Below are positions 12,339 to 24,483 of a DNA stretch of 64,000 nucleotides, piece after piece. This stretch comes from Gyromitra esculenta (Eukaryota > Ascomycota > Pezizomycetes > Pezizales > Discinaceae), in assembly GCA_038503075.1 (NCBI GenBank), contig JBCAML010000009.1:372001-436000 (forward strand). Direction: 5' to 3'. Made by a program: the position numbers and the translations under genes. Below the pieces are notes generated by a model. The model had not been told where the DNA came from. It was given only the letters and a program-made list of their open reading frames with translations, and made no database searches. Every line of letters starts with the position of its first letter. The first letter of the stretch is position 1.

Positions 12339-13523
12339 ATCAGATTTAATCAAAGCGTCTTGCTTAAATAATATTTTTATATTCGTTATAAAGCCTGTAT
12401 AATATTCAGTAAAGTTAGGGGATTATAACGTCATGATTGTTTTTAAATGTAAGAGTAGGGCTAGCGGAGGCTCATAAATCAGGTGAATAAGAAAACCAGT
12501 TCAAATTACTTGATGGATAGTATTTTGATAAACCAGAGTGATTGGTTGGAAGTCACGCTACGTGCGTACATGTAGTTCTATCGCTCGGACTTTCTTTCTT
12601 TCCCTCTCCCCCGGGCGACTAGACCTCTCCAGCATACAACATACCCCCCCCCAGCACTCTGTTCACGACACCGAATTTATCATCAACTAGTCCGTTTAGA
12701 TCACTCTAGTACTATACACTATTACTGAGTATGCTAATTAACTGCTGGATATATTTGTTTCCGCAATCGGTGTTCCGTTTCGACTTCTCCTGGCCAAACC
12801 AACCACCATCCACCAAAGACAGTAATTTTAGTCCCACCTGGTCCCGTTATAGTTTCGCAATAGACGTTCATTCATTGAAACCAAGACCCTTGTAGAGTAC
12901 TGTGGAGACAACCAACCCATCGACATCCAATATTAGAGGATTGTAACGTGATAAGCTACGCGCGCCCTAAACCACCCCATCACACACAATCACTCGGGAT
13001 CCCAACCCACAGCAGCGTAAACCAAAGGAATAAACCCCCTAACACTACCACATCACAGCATAGATAGAACAAGAAGTAGAACAACCAACCTAATTTTTTT
13101 TTATATATTGAATACGCAAAGAACTGTACAGTGTACACCATCCTATCCCACCTCAACGCGTCCCCCGCATCAGGGTGTACTTCCCCTACGTATGCTTGCT
13201 CTCACGAATAATACTACATCCCCAACACAAAACAGTGATAATAGAAATAGTAATATATATATAAAAAAAAGCCTTGTATGACCCACGCCAGCCCTTACAC
13301 CATGACCGGGAGAAGACAAAAAAAAAAAAAGCAAACAGCAAACAGCAAAAAGCTACAAAAGAAACGGAAAAAAAAACTAAAGGAAAAAAAACCCCCGAAT
13401 GAAACTCCACTGCGAGCGTGAAAGAAAGAAGAAAAACACAGTAAAACACCCGCAAAAAGCAGTAGAACCCCACTGAATTTTTGTAACTAAACTCACACCC
13501 CCTCTACCCCATACCCCCAATCC
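12339..13523. other. Convergent intergenic region
   Basis: The 3' ends of the F-box/ankyrin gene and of CAF1 face each other here. The DNA is rich in A and T runs (13261-13400 especially) and the open frames in it are low-complexity products of those runs. It probably holds both 3' untranslated regions; I see no other feature. Confidence 0.5.
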
Positions 13524-15370
13524 CTACATACCTCCCATCTTCCCGTAAAAGCTTGGGGTCCCTGGAGTCATCCCACGAACTGTATGTGCTTCATGTCCCG
13601 GTGTAGTATTCCCCGTAGGAGTCCCGGCACCTTCCCTCCCATTTGTACCTGCGTTCGTCGGTGTCGATGGCACAGGAACACCGTCTTTATACACAACTGT
13701 TCCAGCGCCGTTGATATTCGGCGGTGAGATACCGGCGCCGTTCAAGCCCCACACTTGGCCACTGTGATAGTGTTAGTAACTGCTCCCTACGTGTGTGCTG
13801 GGGAGAAGGTGGGACAAACAGGAACTTCGAGTCATCAATCCTCCCTTCAAAAAACCGCTCCCTCATCTCAAAGAAAATATTGCCCGTCAAAAGACTATCA
13901 CTCCCAGCCTGATGCTGCGGCCCCACCCGCGCCACCCCCATGTCTTCTGCAATATCCTGTAGTCCCCCCTTCAAGCTGCGACAGCTCTTCATGAGGAACT
14001 TGATGTCGTAGAGCGCGGGGAAATATTTGCCCAGGAGGGTCCTAAACTCGCTTTCCTCCGTGGGGAGGGGTTTACAGCTCATGATTTTGACGAGGTAGCC
14101 GAAATCGTAGCCCGAGTGGAATGAGATCCATTTAACTTCGTCGAGCATGACGAGACCGGAGGAAATCAAGAGGTCGCCGAAGGCATATACGTCGATCCCA
14201 CTATTTGCGTGCTTGACAAAATCGATGCCGGATTTGGTGAGGAGGTCGATGGATTCTTGTGCATACATGTCGTCGTTGAGTGAGAATTTGAAGTTGAACT
14301 GCCAGGTGCATACCGAGCCGTCGACTTTTGCGAGCGCGCCAGTTTCATCGGCGAGGGTGATGCCCAGCTGGATTATCTTCAGCATGTCGACGTTGCAGCG
14401 GAGGGTTTGGTAATGATAGTCCGCTTTAGACTTGAATTGGCCGATGGGACGGGCGACGATGCCGGGGAATTCGGTGTCCTGGAGGGTATGGTCAGCGGAA
14501 AGCCAAGGAAGGGTGAATGGGGAGAATTTGGAGGAAAGCTGGAGGTAGGTTCAAGGCACCTTGTAGGCGTGCTGTAACTGACCATGGCAATATATGGGTA
14601 TTTATCCACCAAGCTCCTCAGCACTCCCATTTCGCGGTTCAGATCTTCTGCCCATACATCACGGATCTGGGTCTCGGCGACAGACTGCGGACCTGGTCTT
14701 CCGTCCAAGCCAGCACCCTGAGATGCACCGGGGCCAACACCAACAGCGAGACCGCCGCCAGAACGACCTACGAGACCGGCTGGGACATTTCCGGCGATGG
14801 AAGCATTACGACTAATCAGGCCGAGGAGGTTCTGGTGTTGCTGGAGGTGGTTCTGCTGGGCTTGGGCCTGCTGTTGGGCCTGCTGCTGGGCCTGAGCCTG
14901 GGCCTGGAGCTGTTGATTACCGCGCTGGACGGCGGCGGCGGCGGCAGCCTGAGCCTGGGCGTTGTAGAGCTGCTGTTGCTGGTACCTGCGCGGTGGGGGG
15001 AGTTAGCCATGGCATAGAGAAGACGGCACTGAGAGGGGGAGATTCTTATGAGAGAGGAAGAGACTCGAGATACAGAGAGCAGGAGTATACGTCGTTTGAA
15101 GGAGCAATCCGTGGCATTTTCTCCATTCTTTATTTCGTCTCTTTCCATGCCTTCGTGTATCTTTTCTCCTCTCCTCCCCCTCCCCCTCTGCCCCGCAGAC
15201 AAAGACAAAGCCACTCACCTGTTACCGTCCATCAGCTGGCTGTGCATTCCCCCCCCCCCTCCTCCCCCGCCTCCCCCGCCTGCGCCCATCGGATGTCCGC
15301 CCTGCTGCTGCTGCTGGAACGACGAGGGGACATGCATGGTTGGGCCAAAAGTGGCTCGTGTTGGAGGCAT
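13524..15370 (-). CDS. caf1: CCR4-NOT complex deadenylase subunit CAF1/POP2
   Basis: Four exons, 15219-15370, 14583-14985, 13820-14478 and 13524-13761, join in frame to 483 residues. Intron lengths are 233, 104 and 58 bp. The N-terminal 150 residues are Gln/Ala/Gly-rich, with a poly-Gly run in exon 1 and QA-rich stretches in exon 2. The catalytic domain begins at IRDVWAEDLNREM and has the DEDDh exonuclease residues: Asp186 and Glu188 in DTEFPG, Asp310 in FHSGYDFGYL, His374 and Asp379 in GPQHQAGSDSLLT. The domain ends in SKFLGQVWGLNG, which spans intron 3, and a Pro/Thr/Gly-rich tail follows. The product shortens poly(A) tails in the cytoplasm as part of CCR4-NOT. It is divergent to the decapping gene DCP1. 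Some fungi have this Q-rich N-terminal extension; yeast Pop2 does too. Confidence 0.95.
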
Positions 15371-15709
15371 TACTGGAGATCGGACTAGACTGGCGAAGAT
15401 GAATTGGTGTACTGGCAGTCAGAGAGTGCAGAGACAGCTGTGGGCGAAGTGGTGGCAGAGAGGTGGAGATGTGGTTGGGAGATTTGCATTCTCTCGTGTT
15501 GTCGGAATGCGGGAATCGTCAAGGCGTGCTCTCGCCCGTTAGAGCGGCGCCGCAGAGCCGCCCATGACTAAGCCTTTAGGCGCACAGTCTCGCCGCTTTT
15601 GCCCAGGAATCGCCGCACCCGACAGCGCATCTCTAATCCCCGGCAGTCCTCCACTCCCCCGCATCCCGCATCCCGCATCCCGCAGCTCTCCAGACGCGCC
15701 CTACACACC
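15371..15709. promoter_or_regulatory. Shared upstream region of CAF1 and DCP1
   Basis: Only 339 bp separate the two start codons, which point in opposite directions. There is no clear TATA box. C-rich and CCGCAT repeats occur at about 15650-15685. A bidirectional promoter is inferred from the spacing alone. Confidence 0.5.
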
Positions 15710-16513
15710 ATGCCCCCCCAAAACAGAACCCCGGCCGACCTCAACTATGCCGTCCTCTCCCGCTACCTCCCCCGGCTGCACCAGATCCTCACCACCGCCT
15801 CCTACGCCCACATCTACCTGTGGTCCTCGACCTCGCAAGCCTGGTCGAAGGCCGGCTTCGAAGGCTCCATCTTCGTCGTCTCGCTGCGCCCGCAGCCCCC
15901 CTCCCACGCAGAGGACTACCTCCTCTTCCTCCTGAACCGCAGCGGCCTCGACAACTTCTCCTATGCCCTCCGCGAACCCTCCTACATCGACTCGGACTGC
16001 GGCGACATCATCATGCTGCGCGCCAACGACGAAGACGCAGACTCGGAACTCGTCTACGGGCTATTTGTGTCCTGCGAGGCAGGCGCTAGCACTGCTGGGG
16101 ATCGCGAGAAGCTGCTCCGCGCTATGAAGGAATGTGCAACTACGTATCAAGCTGCCAGTGCTGCTGCTGCGGCGCCACAGCAGCAACAGCAGGGGAGACA
16201 GATCTCGTTGACGGAGCTGTTCCAGGTGGAGGGTGCAGGTGCAGGACGGATGGATGTGCAGCAGCAGCAGCATGCTGCCCCAGTGCAGCCACAGTATACA
16301 GTACCGGTGCAGCAACAGCAACAACAGCAGATGTATTATACGCAGTCTGAATATGCGGCGCCGACTCAGCAGCCGCAGGTTTATCATGGACAGTCGGTCG
16401 GACAGGGTGGTGTTGCCTTTGGCGGCGAGGGGGATATGTTGACGAATTTATTCCGACGCGCGGATGAAGCGAGGTTGAGAGGTGGCACTCCGACGCAGAG
16501 CCAGGGATATTGA
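15710..16513 (+). CDS. dcp1: mRNA decapping complex subunit DCP1
   Basis: This is a single exon of 267 residues. I start at 15710 (MPPQNRTPADLNYAVL) because the family's first helix follows at once; an upstream in-frame ATG at 15599 adds a Pro/Arg-rich stretch unlike any Dcp1. Residues about 8-145 match the Dcp1 EVH1-like domain: LNYAVLSRYLPRLHQIL, then ASYAHIYLW, AWSKAGFEGSIFVV, YLLFLLNRSGLDNF and the ELVYGLFVS strand, followed by a helix REKLLRAMKECATTYQ. The tail is Gln-rich with two short hydrophobic motifs, ISLTELFQ and DMLTNLFRR, that may be protein-binding helices. Dcp1 activates the Dcp2 decapping enzyme in the cytoplasm and P-bodies. Overall identity to known Dcp1 looks moderate, so the call rests on the domain pattern plus length. 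Confidence 0.85.
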   Translation: MPPQNRTPADLNYAVLSRYLPRLHQILTTASYAHIYLWSSTSQAWSKAGFEGSIFVVSLRPQPPSHAEDYLLFLLNRSGLDNFSYALREPSYIDSDCGDIIMLRANDEDADSELVYGLFVSCEAGASTAGDREKLLRAMKECATTYQAASAAAAAPQQQQQGRQISLTELFQVEGAGAGRMDVQQQQHAAPVQPQYTVPVQQQQQQQMYYTQSEYAAPTQQPQVYHGQSVGQGGVAFGGEGDMLTNLFRRADEARLRGGTPTQSQGY

Positions 16514-17152
16514 GATTTCTACATGCACATTGGAAGGGGGGGAGGGTGATATGGTAGATTAATGAGGTGTATGATACCATTGAAATCGTCTGTAGCTACT
16601 GCGTGGAAAATGACTGGCTGGCTATACACCACGATGATCAGATGGTTTGGGGCTATGGAATGTGGTCTATTTAATTATTGTTATAGTGTGCTGGCGCTGG
16701 CGCTGGGGATTGCTTTGCTTTGGGTTTCGGCGTGGGTATACCTTTGTATCGATACGAATTGGTTTTTTGGGGGTTTTTTTTACAAGCATATGTATCTTTA
16801 AGGATTGGCTGCCTGATGATGGCGAGTGATGGCTTGCGAAGATATGTACACCTAGAAATAGAGATTGTCCGCATCAATAACTGGTCTCGTAGAGTTTATA
16901 ATCTCGTATCCTCACCCCCCTTACACAGCTCATACTCGCAGAAATAGCAGAAAAGATACCTGCAATATATCTTCCTACACATAAGAAACATTACCCAAAC
17001 ACTCAACAACCAACCATAGCAGAAACTGATATACATCACCATCTATACCTCCTTCCTCTACAGCAACAATATCTATCCCCACAATCAATCCACAACAGAA
17101 ACTTGTAGCTTTAGGTGAACTACTTCATGTGCACCATCCCAGTTTCACGGAT
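16514..17152. other. 3' flank of DCP1
   Basis: This is AT-rich sequence following the DCP1 stop codon and ending at the first transposon insertion. I see no gene in it; it presumably includes the DCP1 3' untranslated region. Confidence 0.5.
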
Positions 17153-17550
17153 TAAGGGTTAGGTTTCGGTTCGGTGACTGTTATGGGTTTCGGGTGTTGA
17201 GTTGGGATAATGTTTTTGTATTTTCGGGTGTTATCAGCTATTTGGATTTGGACTAGGAAAGCGGGGTATTTAAGTGACGGATTTTGTTCATTCTTTGTCT
17301 TCTTCTTCTTCTTTCCTTAAACAACGTTCTCGTTACCTTCTTCTGTATTATTTTGAATACTATCTCGGTTCTACCTCAGAACCTTCGCTGTCGCTGTCCA
17401 CTTTGCTGCCTCTGTTCTCGCCTTGAGACAGAACCCCTCGTAGGACCTGTAGAAAACACTGCACTCTTTGAACGTGTTGATACCTTGTTTAAGTAGCACT
17501 GCTCACCTTCAGGGATACTGAAGGGCTTAACAAGGGACCCAACCGTGAGA
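17153..17550 (+). mobile_element. Solo LTR, family B
   Basis: The 398-bp LTR begins TTTCACGGAT and ends ACCGTGAGA. A perfect 5-bp duplication, CCCAG, lies at 17148-17152 and 17551-17555. It contains a TATTTAA box, a pyrimidine-rich tract and the leader hairpins at 17367-17383 and 17507-17523. It is the transposon insertion closest to the host genes, about 640 bp downstream of DCP1. Confidence 0.93.
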
Positions 17551-17555
17551 CCCAG

Positions 17556-18592
17556 CTGTCGTTTCAATCCTCAACCTTAAAACAGCCATGTGATTCACAA
17601 TGATTCACCATGATAGCATCACGCGACACTACATATTCCTCCCATCCTACTGCAAACCACCTACAGCCACAATATCTAGATGGTTTGTGGAGTCAGTTTG
17701 TGTTCCCGTACCCATAAGCAATAAACAATTTCTTCACCCCAAGAGGACCAACCTGATATTATCTTGAATCTGGTTTTTTTTTTTTGGGCCTAGAAGCATC
17801 TCTATCCTGGTAGAAATACTTGCAAGGATTTCTGTAAGCAATATTCATTCCAACGTTCGTTACAACCATCACATACCATGCTACATGATTATGTGCTTCA
17901 CACACACACACACTTGACCCCAAACACAATAATGTTTACAACTGATTCCCTAACAACTGCTTTCTCGCCAAGAAATTTTTTCTTTGTGGGTGCTTTTGAA
18001 TATGAACATTACAGTGACGGGCGTATAGTTTAGGGTCCAAACACGTTCTCACTACTTCGCACAGTTACCCTACCTCGGAAGTCGTGCTTGGCACAGTGGA
18101 CTGCGAAACATGTACAAAAAATGTTAATATAGTGTTATTTGTACCCGTTATAAAGAGAGAGAAAAGTTAGTTATAGTAGAGCAGTAGAGGATAGAGGACT
18201 GTGTAAAAAATCAACCTCCCACGCCTCGCCATTTCGTCTGTTCTGTGCTTTGACGCAATGAAGCGTGTTATTAGTTGGCACTGTAAAAAGCAATTAAGTC
18301 TTAGACTAGTTGACTAGCCCTCATATTATTCTACTAGAATTGGTAAACCAACTGCCAGTGTCAGACTAAGAAAGTCCGGATTGAACAAGGGTTTGAAAAA
18401 CATGTGGAGACGGAGCTCTACATACAATGTAAGAGGCATTCATCAACAAGCACACGTTTTTACCATAAATGACTATATTGCAAATATTTTTGTGGATCAA
18501 ATGGTAGAAGCAGACGGTGCAGGGGTATTTGTCTTGGGTGTACCCGTTGAAGACTGTGTACCGTCTTGTATTGGTATTGGTTTATCTATAAG
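17556..18592. other. Unassigned sequence between LTRs
   Basis: No gene family or transposon part was recognised. A small frame at 18381-18653 runs into the LTR that starts at 18598 and is not convincing. This piece was originally continuous with 24676-25335, before the LTR at 18598 and its nested element were inserted. Confidence 0.4.
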
Positions 18593-18811
18593 CTCTATTT
18601 CATGGATGGTTGTTTCGTTGATGGTACATGGGTACATGGTTGTTGTGTTTTGATGATTGTTTTTGTGTTTCCATGGATTTCCTATTACAATGAGTCATGT
18701 CTTTGTCATCGAAGGAGTTGGAATGTGATATAAGCGAAGGGCTTTCCCTCTTGTTGTACTTTTCCTTCTTCTTCCCCAAGAACGTCTTCTATTGTTCACT
18801 CTGTATCCTAC

Positions 18812-19210
18812 TCAGGGCGAAGTTTTCCTTTCAAGCTCTCAGGTATCCCCCGAGATAAGCAGTGCTACTTGAAGAAAAAACTAAGAACGAGAGTGTTACG
18901 GATTCCACAGGCTACGAAGTGTCCAAGATAGAGGACTTGAGGACGGCGACAGCGTAAGGTTATGAGCAGATAACCGAGGTTTGTATTGTAAAATACAAGA
19001 GTGTACGATAGAAGACGTTGCTTAAAGAAGAAGGGAAAAGTACAACAAGAGGAAATCCCTTCGCTTATATACCTCATTCCAACTCGTTCACGACAAAGAC
19101 TTGACTCATTGCAACGGAAACCCAAAGAAACATAAGGAATAACAACAACGTAACACAATAGCCTCAGACCCTTATACCCGACAAACCAACGAAAACAGTT
19201 ATCCATGAAA
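18812..19210 (-). repeat. 3' LTR of A1
   Basis: The 399-bp A-family LTR runs, in element sense, from TTTCATGGAT at 19210 down to 18812. The sequence before it in sense direction is a purine-rich tract (about 19211-19223). Confidence 0.9.
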
Positions 19211-19222
19211 AGTACCCCTCCC

Positions 19223-22200
19223 TTATAGCCGTGAGCTCCTGCGAACACTAACCGCACCTTCGGGTTTACTCGGATATTGTTGGTGAAAGACATCTACCGC
19301 TTTCGGTCTCTGCGTGGTAATCAGCTGGTTCCCACGTAGGTAGCGCATAACCTGTCCATTCGACCAGATATTGTAGTTTCCCGTGGCGAATACGAGAATC
19401 CGTAATACTTTCGACAAGATATTCCTCGTGATCGTTAACTTGACTGGGGGTGGTGGGATAATCTGACCCGGGAGTGGATCAACAGGAGCAGCTGATTAGT
19501 GAGACGTGAAATACCGGATGGTATTTCATAGACGTGCAGGTCTATTTCGTAGAGATACGCAGAGATTATTCGTTTCACTTTGGGCGCCACTCCACTTCCA
19601 GTCTAATTTCCTTGAATTCTAGTCGTCCTCATGTTCTTCATGGATATGAAGACACGGTCATTGACCTTGAATGAAGGGGCAAGGTACGGTGTCGATTGAC
19701 TGGTCTCAAAGGTGTCTTGTGCTGTCCTCATTTGAACTCGCAGAAGTCTCGAGTTCCTCCATCTTGTCGAAGTCATCAGCATCGAGGTCTTAACGGTCAT
19801 TAGAGACAACGGAGGTATCAAAGCGAGGATAATAACCATAATTGGCGAAGAAGGGCGTGGCTTTGGTGCTGGCTGACTCTTGGTTATTGGCGGCGAACTC
19901 TGCAATAGGTAACCATTTCGTCCAGTCGTCTTGTTGGTAAGAAACATAGCACCGAAGGTACTGTTCCATAACGGCATTAAGACGATCGGTTTGACCGTCT
20001 GTTGGATGGAAAGATGTTGACATCCGAGCAGAGATATTCAGGCGTTGACAAAGATGTTTCCAAAACTTAGCGGTAAACTGCGTTCCTCTATCTGAAGTGA
20101 TATGGGAAGGTAGTCCATGTAATTTCCAAACGTTTCGGAGGTAGAGTTCGGCTGTTTGCTCGGCGTTGACGGTTGTATTGCATGGGATAAGGTGCCGCAT
20201 CTTCGAGAGTCGATCCACCACGACCATAATAGCATCAAAGCCGTTAGATACTGGGAGACCGGTAACGAAGTCCATTGATAGCTCTTCCCAGGGGCGATTA
20301 GGGATTGGGAGTGGTTTCAAGACGCCTTGGGTACCAAGGGTGCTTGGTTTTGCTCGTCGACAGGTGTGACAATTCCGCGTATAACGGCCAATATACTCTC
20401 TCATCTTTGGCCAATAAAAATGCCTCGAGATGAGTTCGAAGGATTTTTCACGTCCCGGGTGACCAGCTGAGGGGGCGTCATGGTATCGTTGTAGGATGAG
20501 GAGGCGAAGAGGGTCATGGTCGGGGATATAGAGCTTTTGTCGGTAGAATAAACGGTTGTTGATCTCAATACAGTCGCCTAAGGTGATCTCCTTAGATTGT
20601 CGTTCACCATTTCTAAGTGCTAGAAGGATTTTTTGTGGGAACGGGTCAGCGATATATCCTTGATTCATCAATTCTTCGAGGGGGGCATCCAATTCAGCGG
20701 GTTCGTTTGCCAAAGAACCCGAAAACAAACTTAGCTTGGGGTCAAGATTCTTCTCCTTCAAGACTACCTGATGTTGGTGTTGTAGTCTTTCATCCCCTTC
20801 TTCAGGGAGATCTCCTGATCTCCGAGTCAGTGCGTCCGGCTTTCCTCCTTGTACTCCTGGTCTATATGTAATGATAAAATCAAAACGTGAGAGATATTCA
20901 GCCCATCTGACTTGTCGTCGATTAAGTTGTTTGGTGGTCATGAAGTATTCCAGGTTCTTGTGATCAGTAATAACCGAGATGGGTAATTCGGATCCTTCGA
21001 GCTCTGGTCTCCATTCCTCGAAGCAGCGTATAATCGCGAGAAGTTCCTTATCGTAAATCTCGTAGTTGCATTCGGCTGGTGAATGTTTCTTAGAGAAGAA
21101 GGCTACAGGGTGAAGTACGCCGTTTTCAAGTTGAGAGAGACACCGCCGGAAACAAAGTCGAAGCATCGGATTCCACGAAGATTTTCTTTCGAGGGTCCGA
21201 AGTGGATGAGAACCGGGGCCTTAGTAAAGGCGTCCTTTAAAGCTTCGAACGCGAGTTCGCCTTCGACGGTCCACTCGGCGTGATGCCTTTTTTTGTGAAG
21301 GCAGTGAGAGAGAGGGCACAGCGAGAAATCCTAGAATAAATCTTCGGTAGAAGTTTGCGAATCCTAGCGCTTGTACATCTTTGACGCATTTGGGTTTGCC
21401 AGTCGCGCACAAGACCGTCCTTGTCCTCGTCCATCTTGATTCCTTCGTAAAGTAAGGACAGGCCGGGTATTTTATTGACTGGACATGGAATTCACACTTC
21501 TCAGGTTTGAGAAGGATGTTGTCGCTTTGGCGCATCGGCGACTTGTCTGACGCGCACTTTATGTTCGCAGTGTATCACCATGCATCGAATATCGTCGAGA
21601 TACGCTGCGCAGAATAGGTCCGTATTCTCGATGAGTCGTTGACGGCGAAGGTTCCAGGGGCGTTGGTGAGGTCAAATGGCATCACCATGTACTCGTATGC
21701 TCCATATCGGCTCGAAAGCGCTGTTTTCCATTCTTCTCCCTCGCCGACGCTGGATCTGATGGAAACCATCGCTGAGATCGTTTCAGTACCACCGGTTGCG
21801 AGACGGTCCAGGGTTTCTTTAACCAGTGGATGTGGTATCGATCTTTAACCGCGAGAGCGTTAAGCGCCACTCGTAATCGACACAAAGCGCTGAGTGAACC
21901 ATCTAAGGCGAAGAGACGAGAGTGGCGGAAGAAGTACGCGGATGAACCCTTTCTCTAAGCTTGTCCTCGATATACTTCTTGAGAACTAGAAGTTCATCTC
22001 GAGACATACCATAGAGTGCGCCAAATGGTTTCCTTGCCTTCGTGCGATCTTACGGTCATAGTAGTCGTAGTCCTGAGCCTTACTATTAAACATATCCAGT
22101 ATTCGTGGTACTCAGCGGTATTCGTTGCTCCACTCTTTTCGTAGTCTTCATCGGGACTCTATCGATTTCATAGAGACACTTAATATACTTGAATACCCTT

Positions 22201-22765
22201 CTTTTGGCGAAGATGCTGAAACTAACCAATTGCGCCGATAAAGCGCGCGTTAACTCATTATGAATGGCTGAATGGACGACGATATTAAGACAATGGTAAC
22301 TGAATTGAATTCAACGCTTTGTTCGCAAATTGTAGATTTAATGTCAGATTCATCCAAGCTGATACCGAGATTGGTAATGGCCATTTTTAATGACGAAGTT
22401 ATGCTACAATATTGAATGGAAAGCCCTAGGTGGCAAAGATTTGTAATATCTCCCGAGGCAATTGTTCGGCCGTCAATGACTTCCAATTGGCGAGGGGTTT
22501 TTAGGGGAGATAAGGGAAGGGAATGGTGACGCACAAAGTTTTCATCAATGAAAGCGAACCCTGAGGCTCCGGTGTCAAGAAGTGCGTGTGTTTTTATGAT
22601 TTTATTTTGGTGGGAAAGGCTACAAGAAACTACAAAATGATCCCCATCCAAACTATCCTCCACACACACATCCGACACCGAAAACCCAGAAATAGAGAAC
22701 GCTGACAAAGGAGAAAAAGGAACCAGAGCAGGGTCACAAGGCGACTCTGGTTGAATTAGTTTAAA
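19223..22765 (-). pseudogene. pol: A1 pol (decayed)
   Basis: Pieces of the whole Pol are visible but in several frames. They include protease (DTGASGFAFID), fragments of reverse transcriptase between 21221 and 22240, RNase H, integrase with its HHCC zinc finger and DDE residues, and the C-terminal tail VRRSSRL. The reverse transcriptase region is the most broken, with many small deletions, and the conserved HPETDGQTERLN integrase motif has lost a residue. The chromodomain region is shifted out of frame near 19790. The product cannot be functional. Confidence 0.88.
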
Positions 22766-24003
22766 GACTCGACTGAGTCTGCTGCATCGAAGGCGGAAAA
22801 ACGAGGAGGCAAAGGCGGCGGAAAAACAGAAGGAGCCGGAGGTGCGGCGGCGACATTGGTAACGGCTCCCCTCATAGCGGGGCGCTTGGAGGCGGAAGGA
22901 CAGTTTGAAAAAATATGACCTTCTCCGGCGCAGAACAGGCAACGATTATTGGTCTGTCTCCAGGATTTTTCTTCTGGAGATAGTTTTCTTCTCCCGTTTA
23001 TCTGAACATATCGTTGTTCAGGGGCAGGGCGAGAAGTAGAGGTTCGGCCGAAGGAGAGATCCATGGGGGCGAGCCCTCCAGGAGCGAAGGAGGAGGAAGC
23101 AGGAGTATAGGCGGCGGGGGTGGCGGCAGGGGCGATGAACTGCCCCATGGTGTTGCGGGCGGCATTCTTTTTTTCTTCCCTTCTTGCTCGGATTCGGTTA
23201 TCCAGGCGGAGAAGGAAGGCGCAGAGGGAAGTAAAGGTGGTGGGAAAGTCGGCGACGGTTACTACTGCTTCTTTCAGCTCGTCCGACATGCCGTATTCCA
23301 GGGCATCGTTCTTGGCTGACTCGTCGTAGTTGAGGCGTCCCATGATTCGTTGAAAGTCGGCAAGGTAGGCGGAGAAATCTCGCTTCCCTTGTCGGAGTTG
23401 GTGCAGTTCACGGCGAGCAGTGCCGAGAGGGTCGGGATCGCCGAAGGCTGTTTCCAAGGCGGTGATCAAATCGGCAGCTGAGTTCCATGTGGTGGTTCCG
23501 TCAGGAAGGACGGAGTGGCGAACTTGTTCGAGGGCGGCTCCCTCAAGACGGCTGATAGCATACAATACCATATTGTTGCTGTTGGAAAAGCGATCGGCGT
23601 TAACCGAGAGTTTTGACCTGAGTTGTAGAACAAACCCAGGGAGCTTATCGCGAGACCCGTTGAACTTGTCCGGGTCAGGCATCTTATCCGAGCGACCTCC
23701 TTGAGTGTGAGCAGGAGGGGGCGGTGGTGATGGTGCAGGTGGTGGGGGGGCTGCGTTCTGAAGGCGGGCGATTTCCGCTTCGGCTGCTTGTAGTTGGGAC
23801 TGGCAGGTATTGAACCTTGCCGTCATGTTGTTTCGTTCCTGTACAGCTTCTTCTAGCTGTAGGTCTGCATACGTGAGGTTGTCGACCCGTTGTTGATAGT
23901 GGGATCGAATTTCCTCGTAGGCAGAGGCGAGGTCGGCGTTGGCGGCGGCTTGGAAATTCTCGAAGGTCGGGAAGGTCCAGGGGGCGGGGGCTGGGTTACT
24001 CAT
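22756..24003 (-). CDS. gag: A1 Gag, open
   Basis: This is an uninterrupted 415-residue Gag starting MSNPAPAPWTFPTFENFQ. I use the ATG at 24003 because the frame upstream of it runs into the LTR/primer-site region. It has a coiled-coil-like N-terminal half, the retrotransposon Gag core (LPGFVLQLRSKLSVN, LEGAALEQVRHSVLP, RRELHQLRQGKRDFSAYLAD), a Pro-rich linker and a CCHC zinc knuckle CLFCAGEGHIFSNC. It ends ESLN at the slippery site; the stop is TAA here rather than TAG. Because its pol is dead, A1 could only supply Gag in trans. Confidence 0.88.
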   Translation of the reverse strand: MSNPAPAPWTFPTFENFQAAANADLASAYEEIRSHYQQRVDNLTYADLQLEEAVQERNNMTARFNTCQSQLQAAEAEIARLQNAAPPPPAPSPPPPPAHTQGGRSDKMPDPDKFNGSRDKLPGFVLQLRSKLSVNADRFSNSNNMVLYAISRLEGAALEQVRHSVLPDGTTTWNSAADLITALETAFGDPDPLGTARRELHQLRQGKRDFSAYLADFQRIMGRLNYDESAKNDALEYGMSDELKEAVVTVADFPTTFTSLCAFLLRLDNRIRARREEKKNAARNTMGQFIAPAATPAAYTPASSSFAPGGLAPMDLSFGRTSTSRPAPEQRYVQINGRRKLSPEEKSWRQTNNRCLFCAGEGHIFSNCPSASKRPAMRGAVTNVAAAPPAPSVFPPPLPPRFSAFDAADSVESLN

Positions 24004-24072
24004 GGCGGCGTTGGGTTTTATGTGACAGCGTAAAAAAGCGGGGTAGAGGGTGTGGATGAGGAAGCAACGTAA

Positions 24073-24483
24073 TCTCAAGGGGCGAAGTTTTCCTTTCAAG
24101 CTCTCAGGTATCCCCCGAGATAAGCAGTGCTACTTGAAGAGAAAACTAAGCAACGAGAGTGTTTACGGGATTCCACAGGCTCTACGAAGTGTCCAAGTAT
24201 AGAGGACTTGAGGACGGCGACAGCGTAAGGTTATGAGGTATAACCGAGGTTTGTATTGTAAAATACAAGAGTGTACGATAGAAGACGTTGCTTAAAGAAA
24301 GAAGAAGGAAAAGTACAACAAGAGGGGAAATCCCTTCGCTTATATACCTCATTCCAACTCGTTCGATGACAAAGACTTGACTCATTGCAACGGAAACCCA
24401 AAGAAACATAAGGAACAACAACGTAACACAATAGTCTCGTACCCTTGTACCCGACGAACCAACGAAAACAGTTATCCATGAAA
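24073..24483 (-). repeat. 5' LTR of A1
   Basis: This is a 411-bp A LTR in minus orientation. It is followed in sense direction by the sequence TTACGTTGCTT, the presumed primer-binding site. Confidence 0.92.

Larger units (their letters stand above)
18812..24483 (-). mobile_element. Ty3/gypsy chromovirus copy A1
   Basis: This 5,672-bp element is in minus orientation with both LTRs, an open gag and a decayed pol. Its target duplication CCTAC is perfect. The first two bases of its 3' LTR edge are missing compared with other A LTRs. Confidence 0.93.

Noticed and set aside
13186..13473. Minus-strand frame of 95 codons rich in Phe
   Set aside because: It is a by-product of A/T homopolymer runs in the CAF1 3' flank.
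14517..15542. Long plus-strand frames antisense to CAF1
   Set aside because: They are shadows of the Gln/Ala/Gly-rich CAF1 N-terminus read on the other strand, and do not look like conserved protein.
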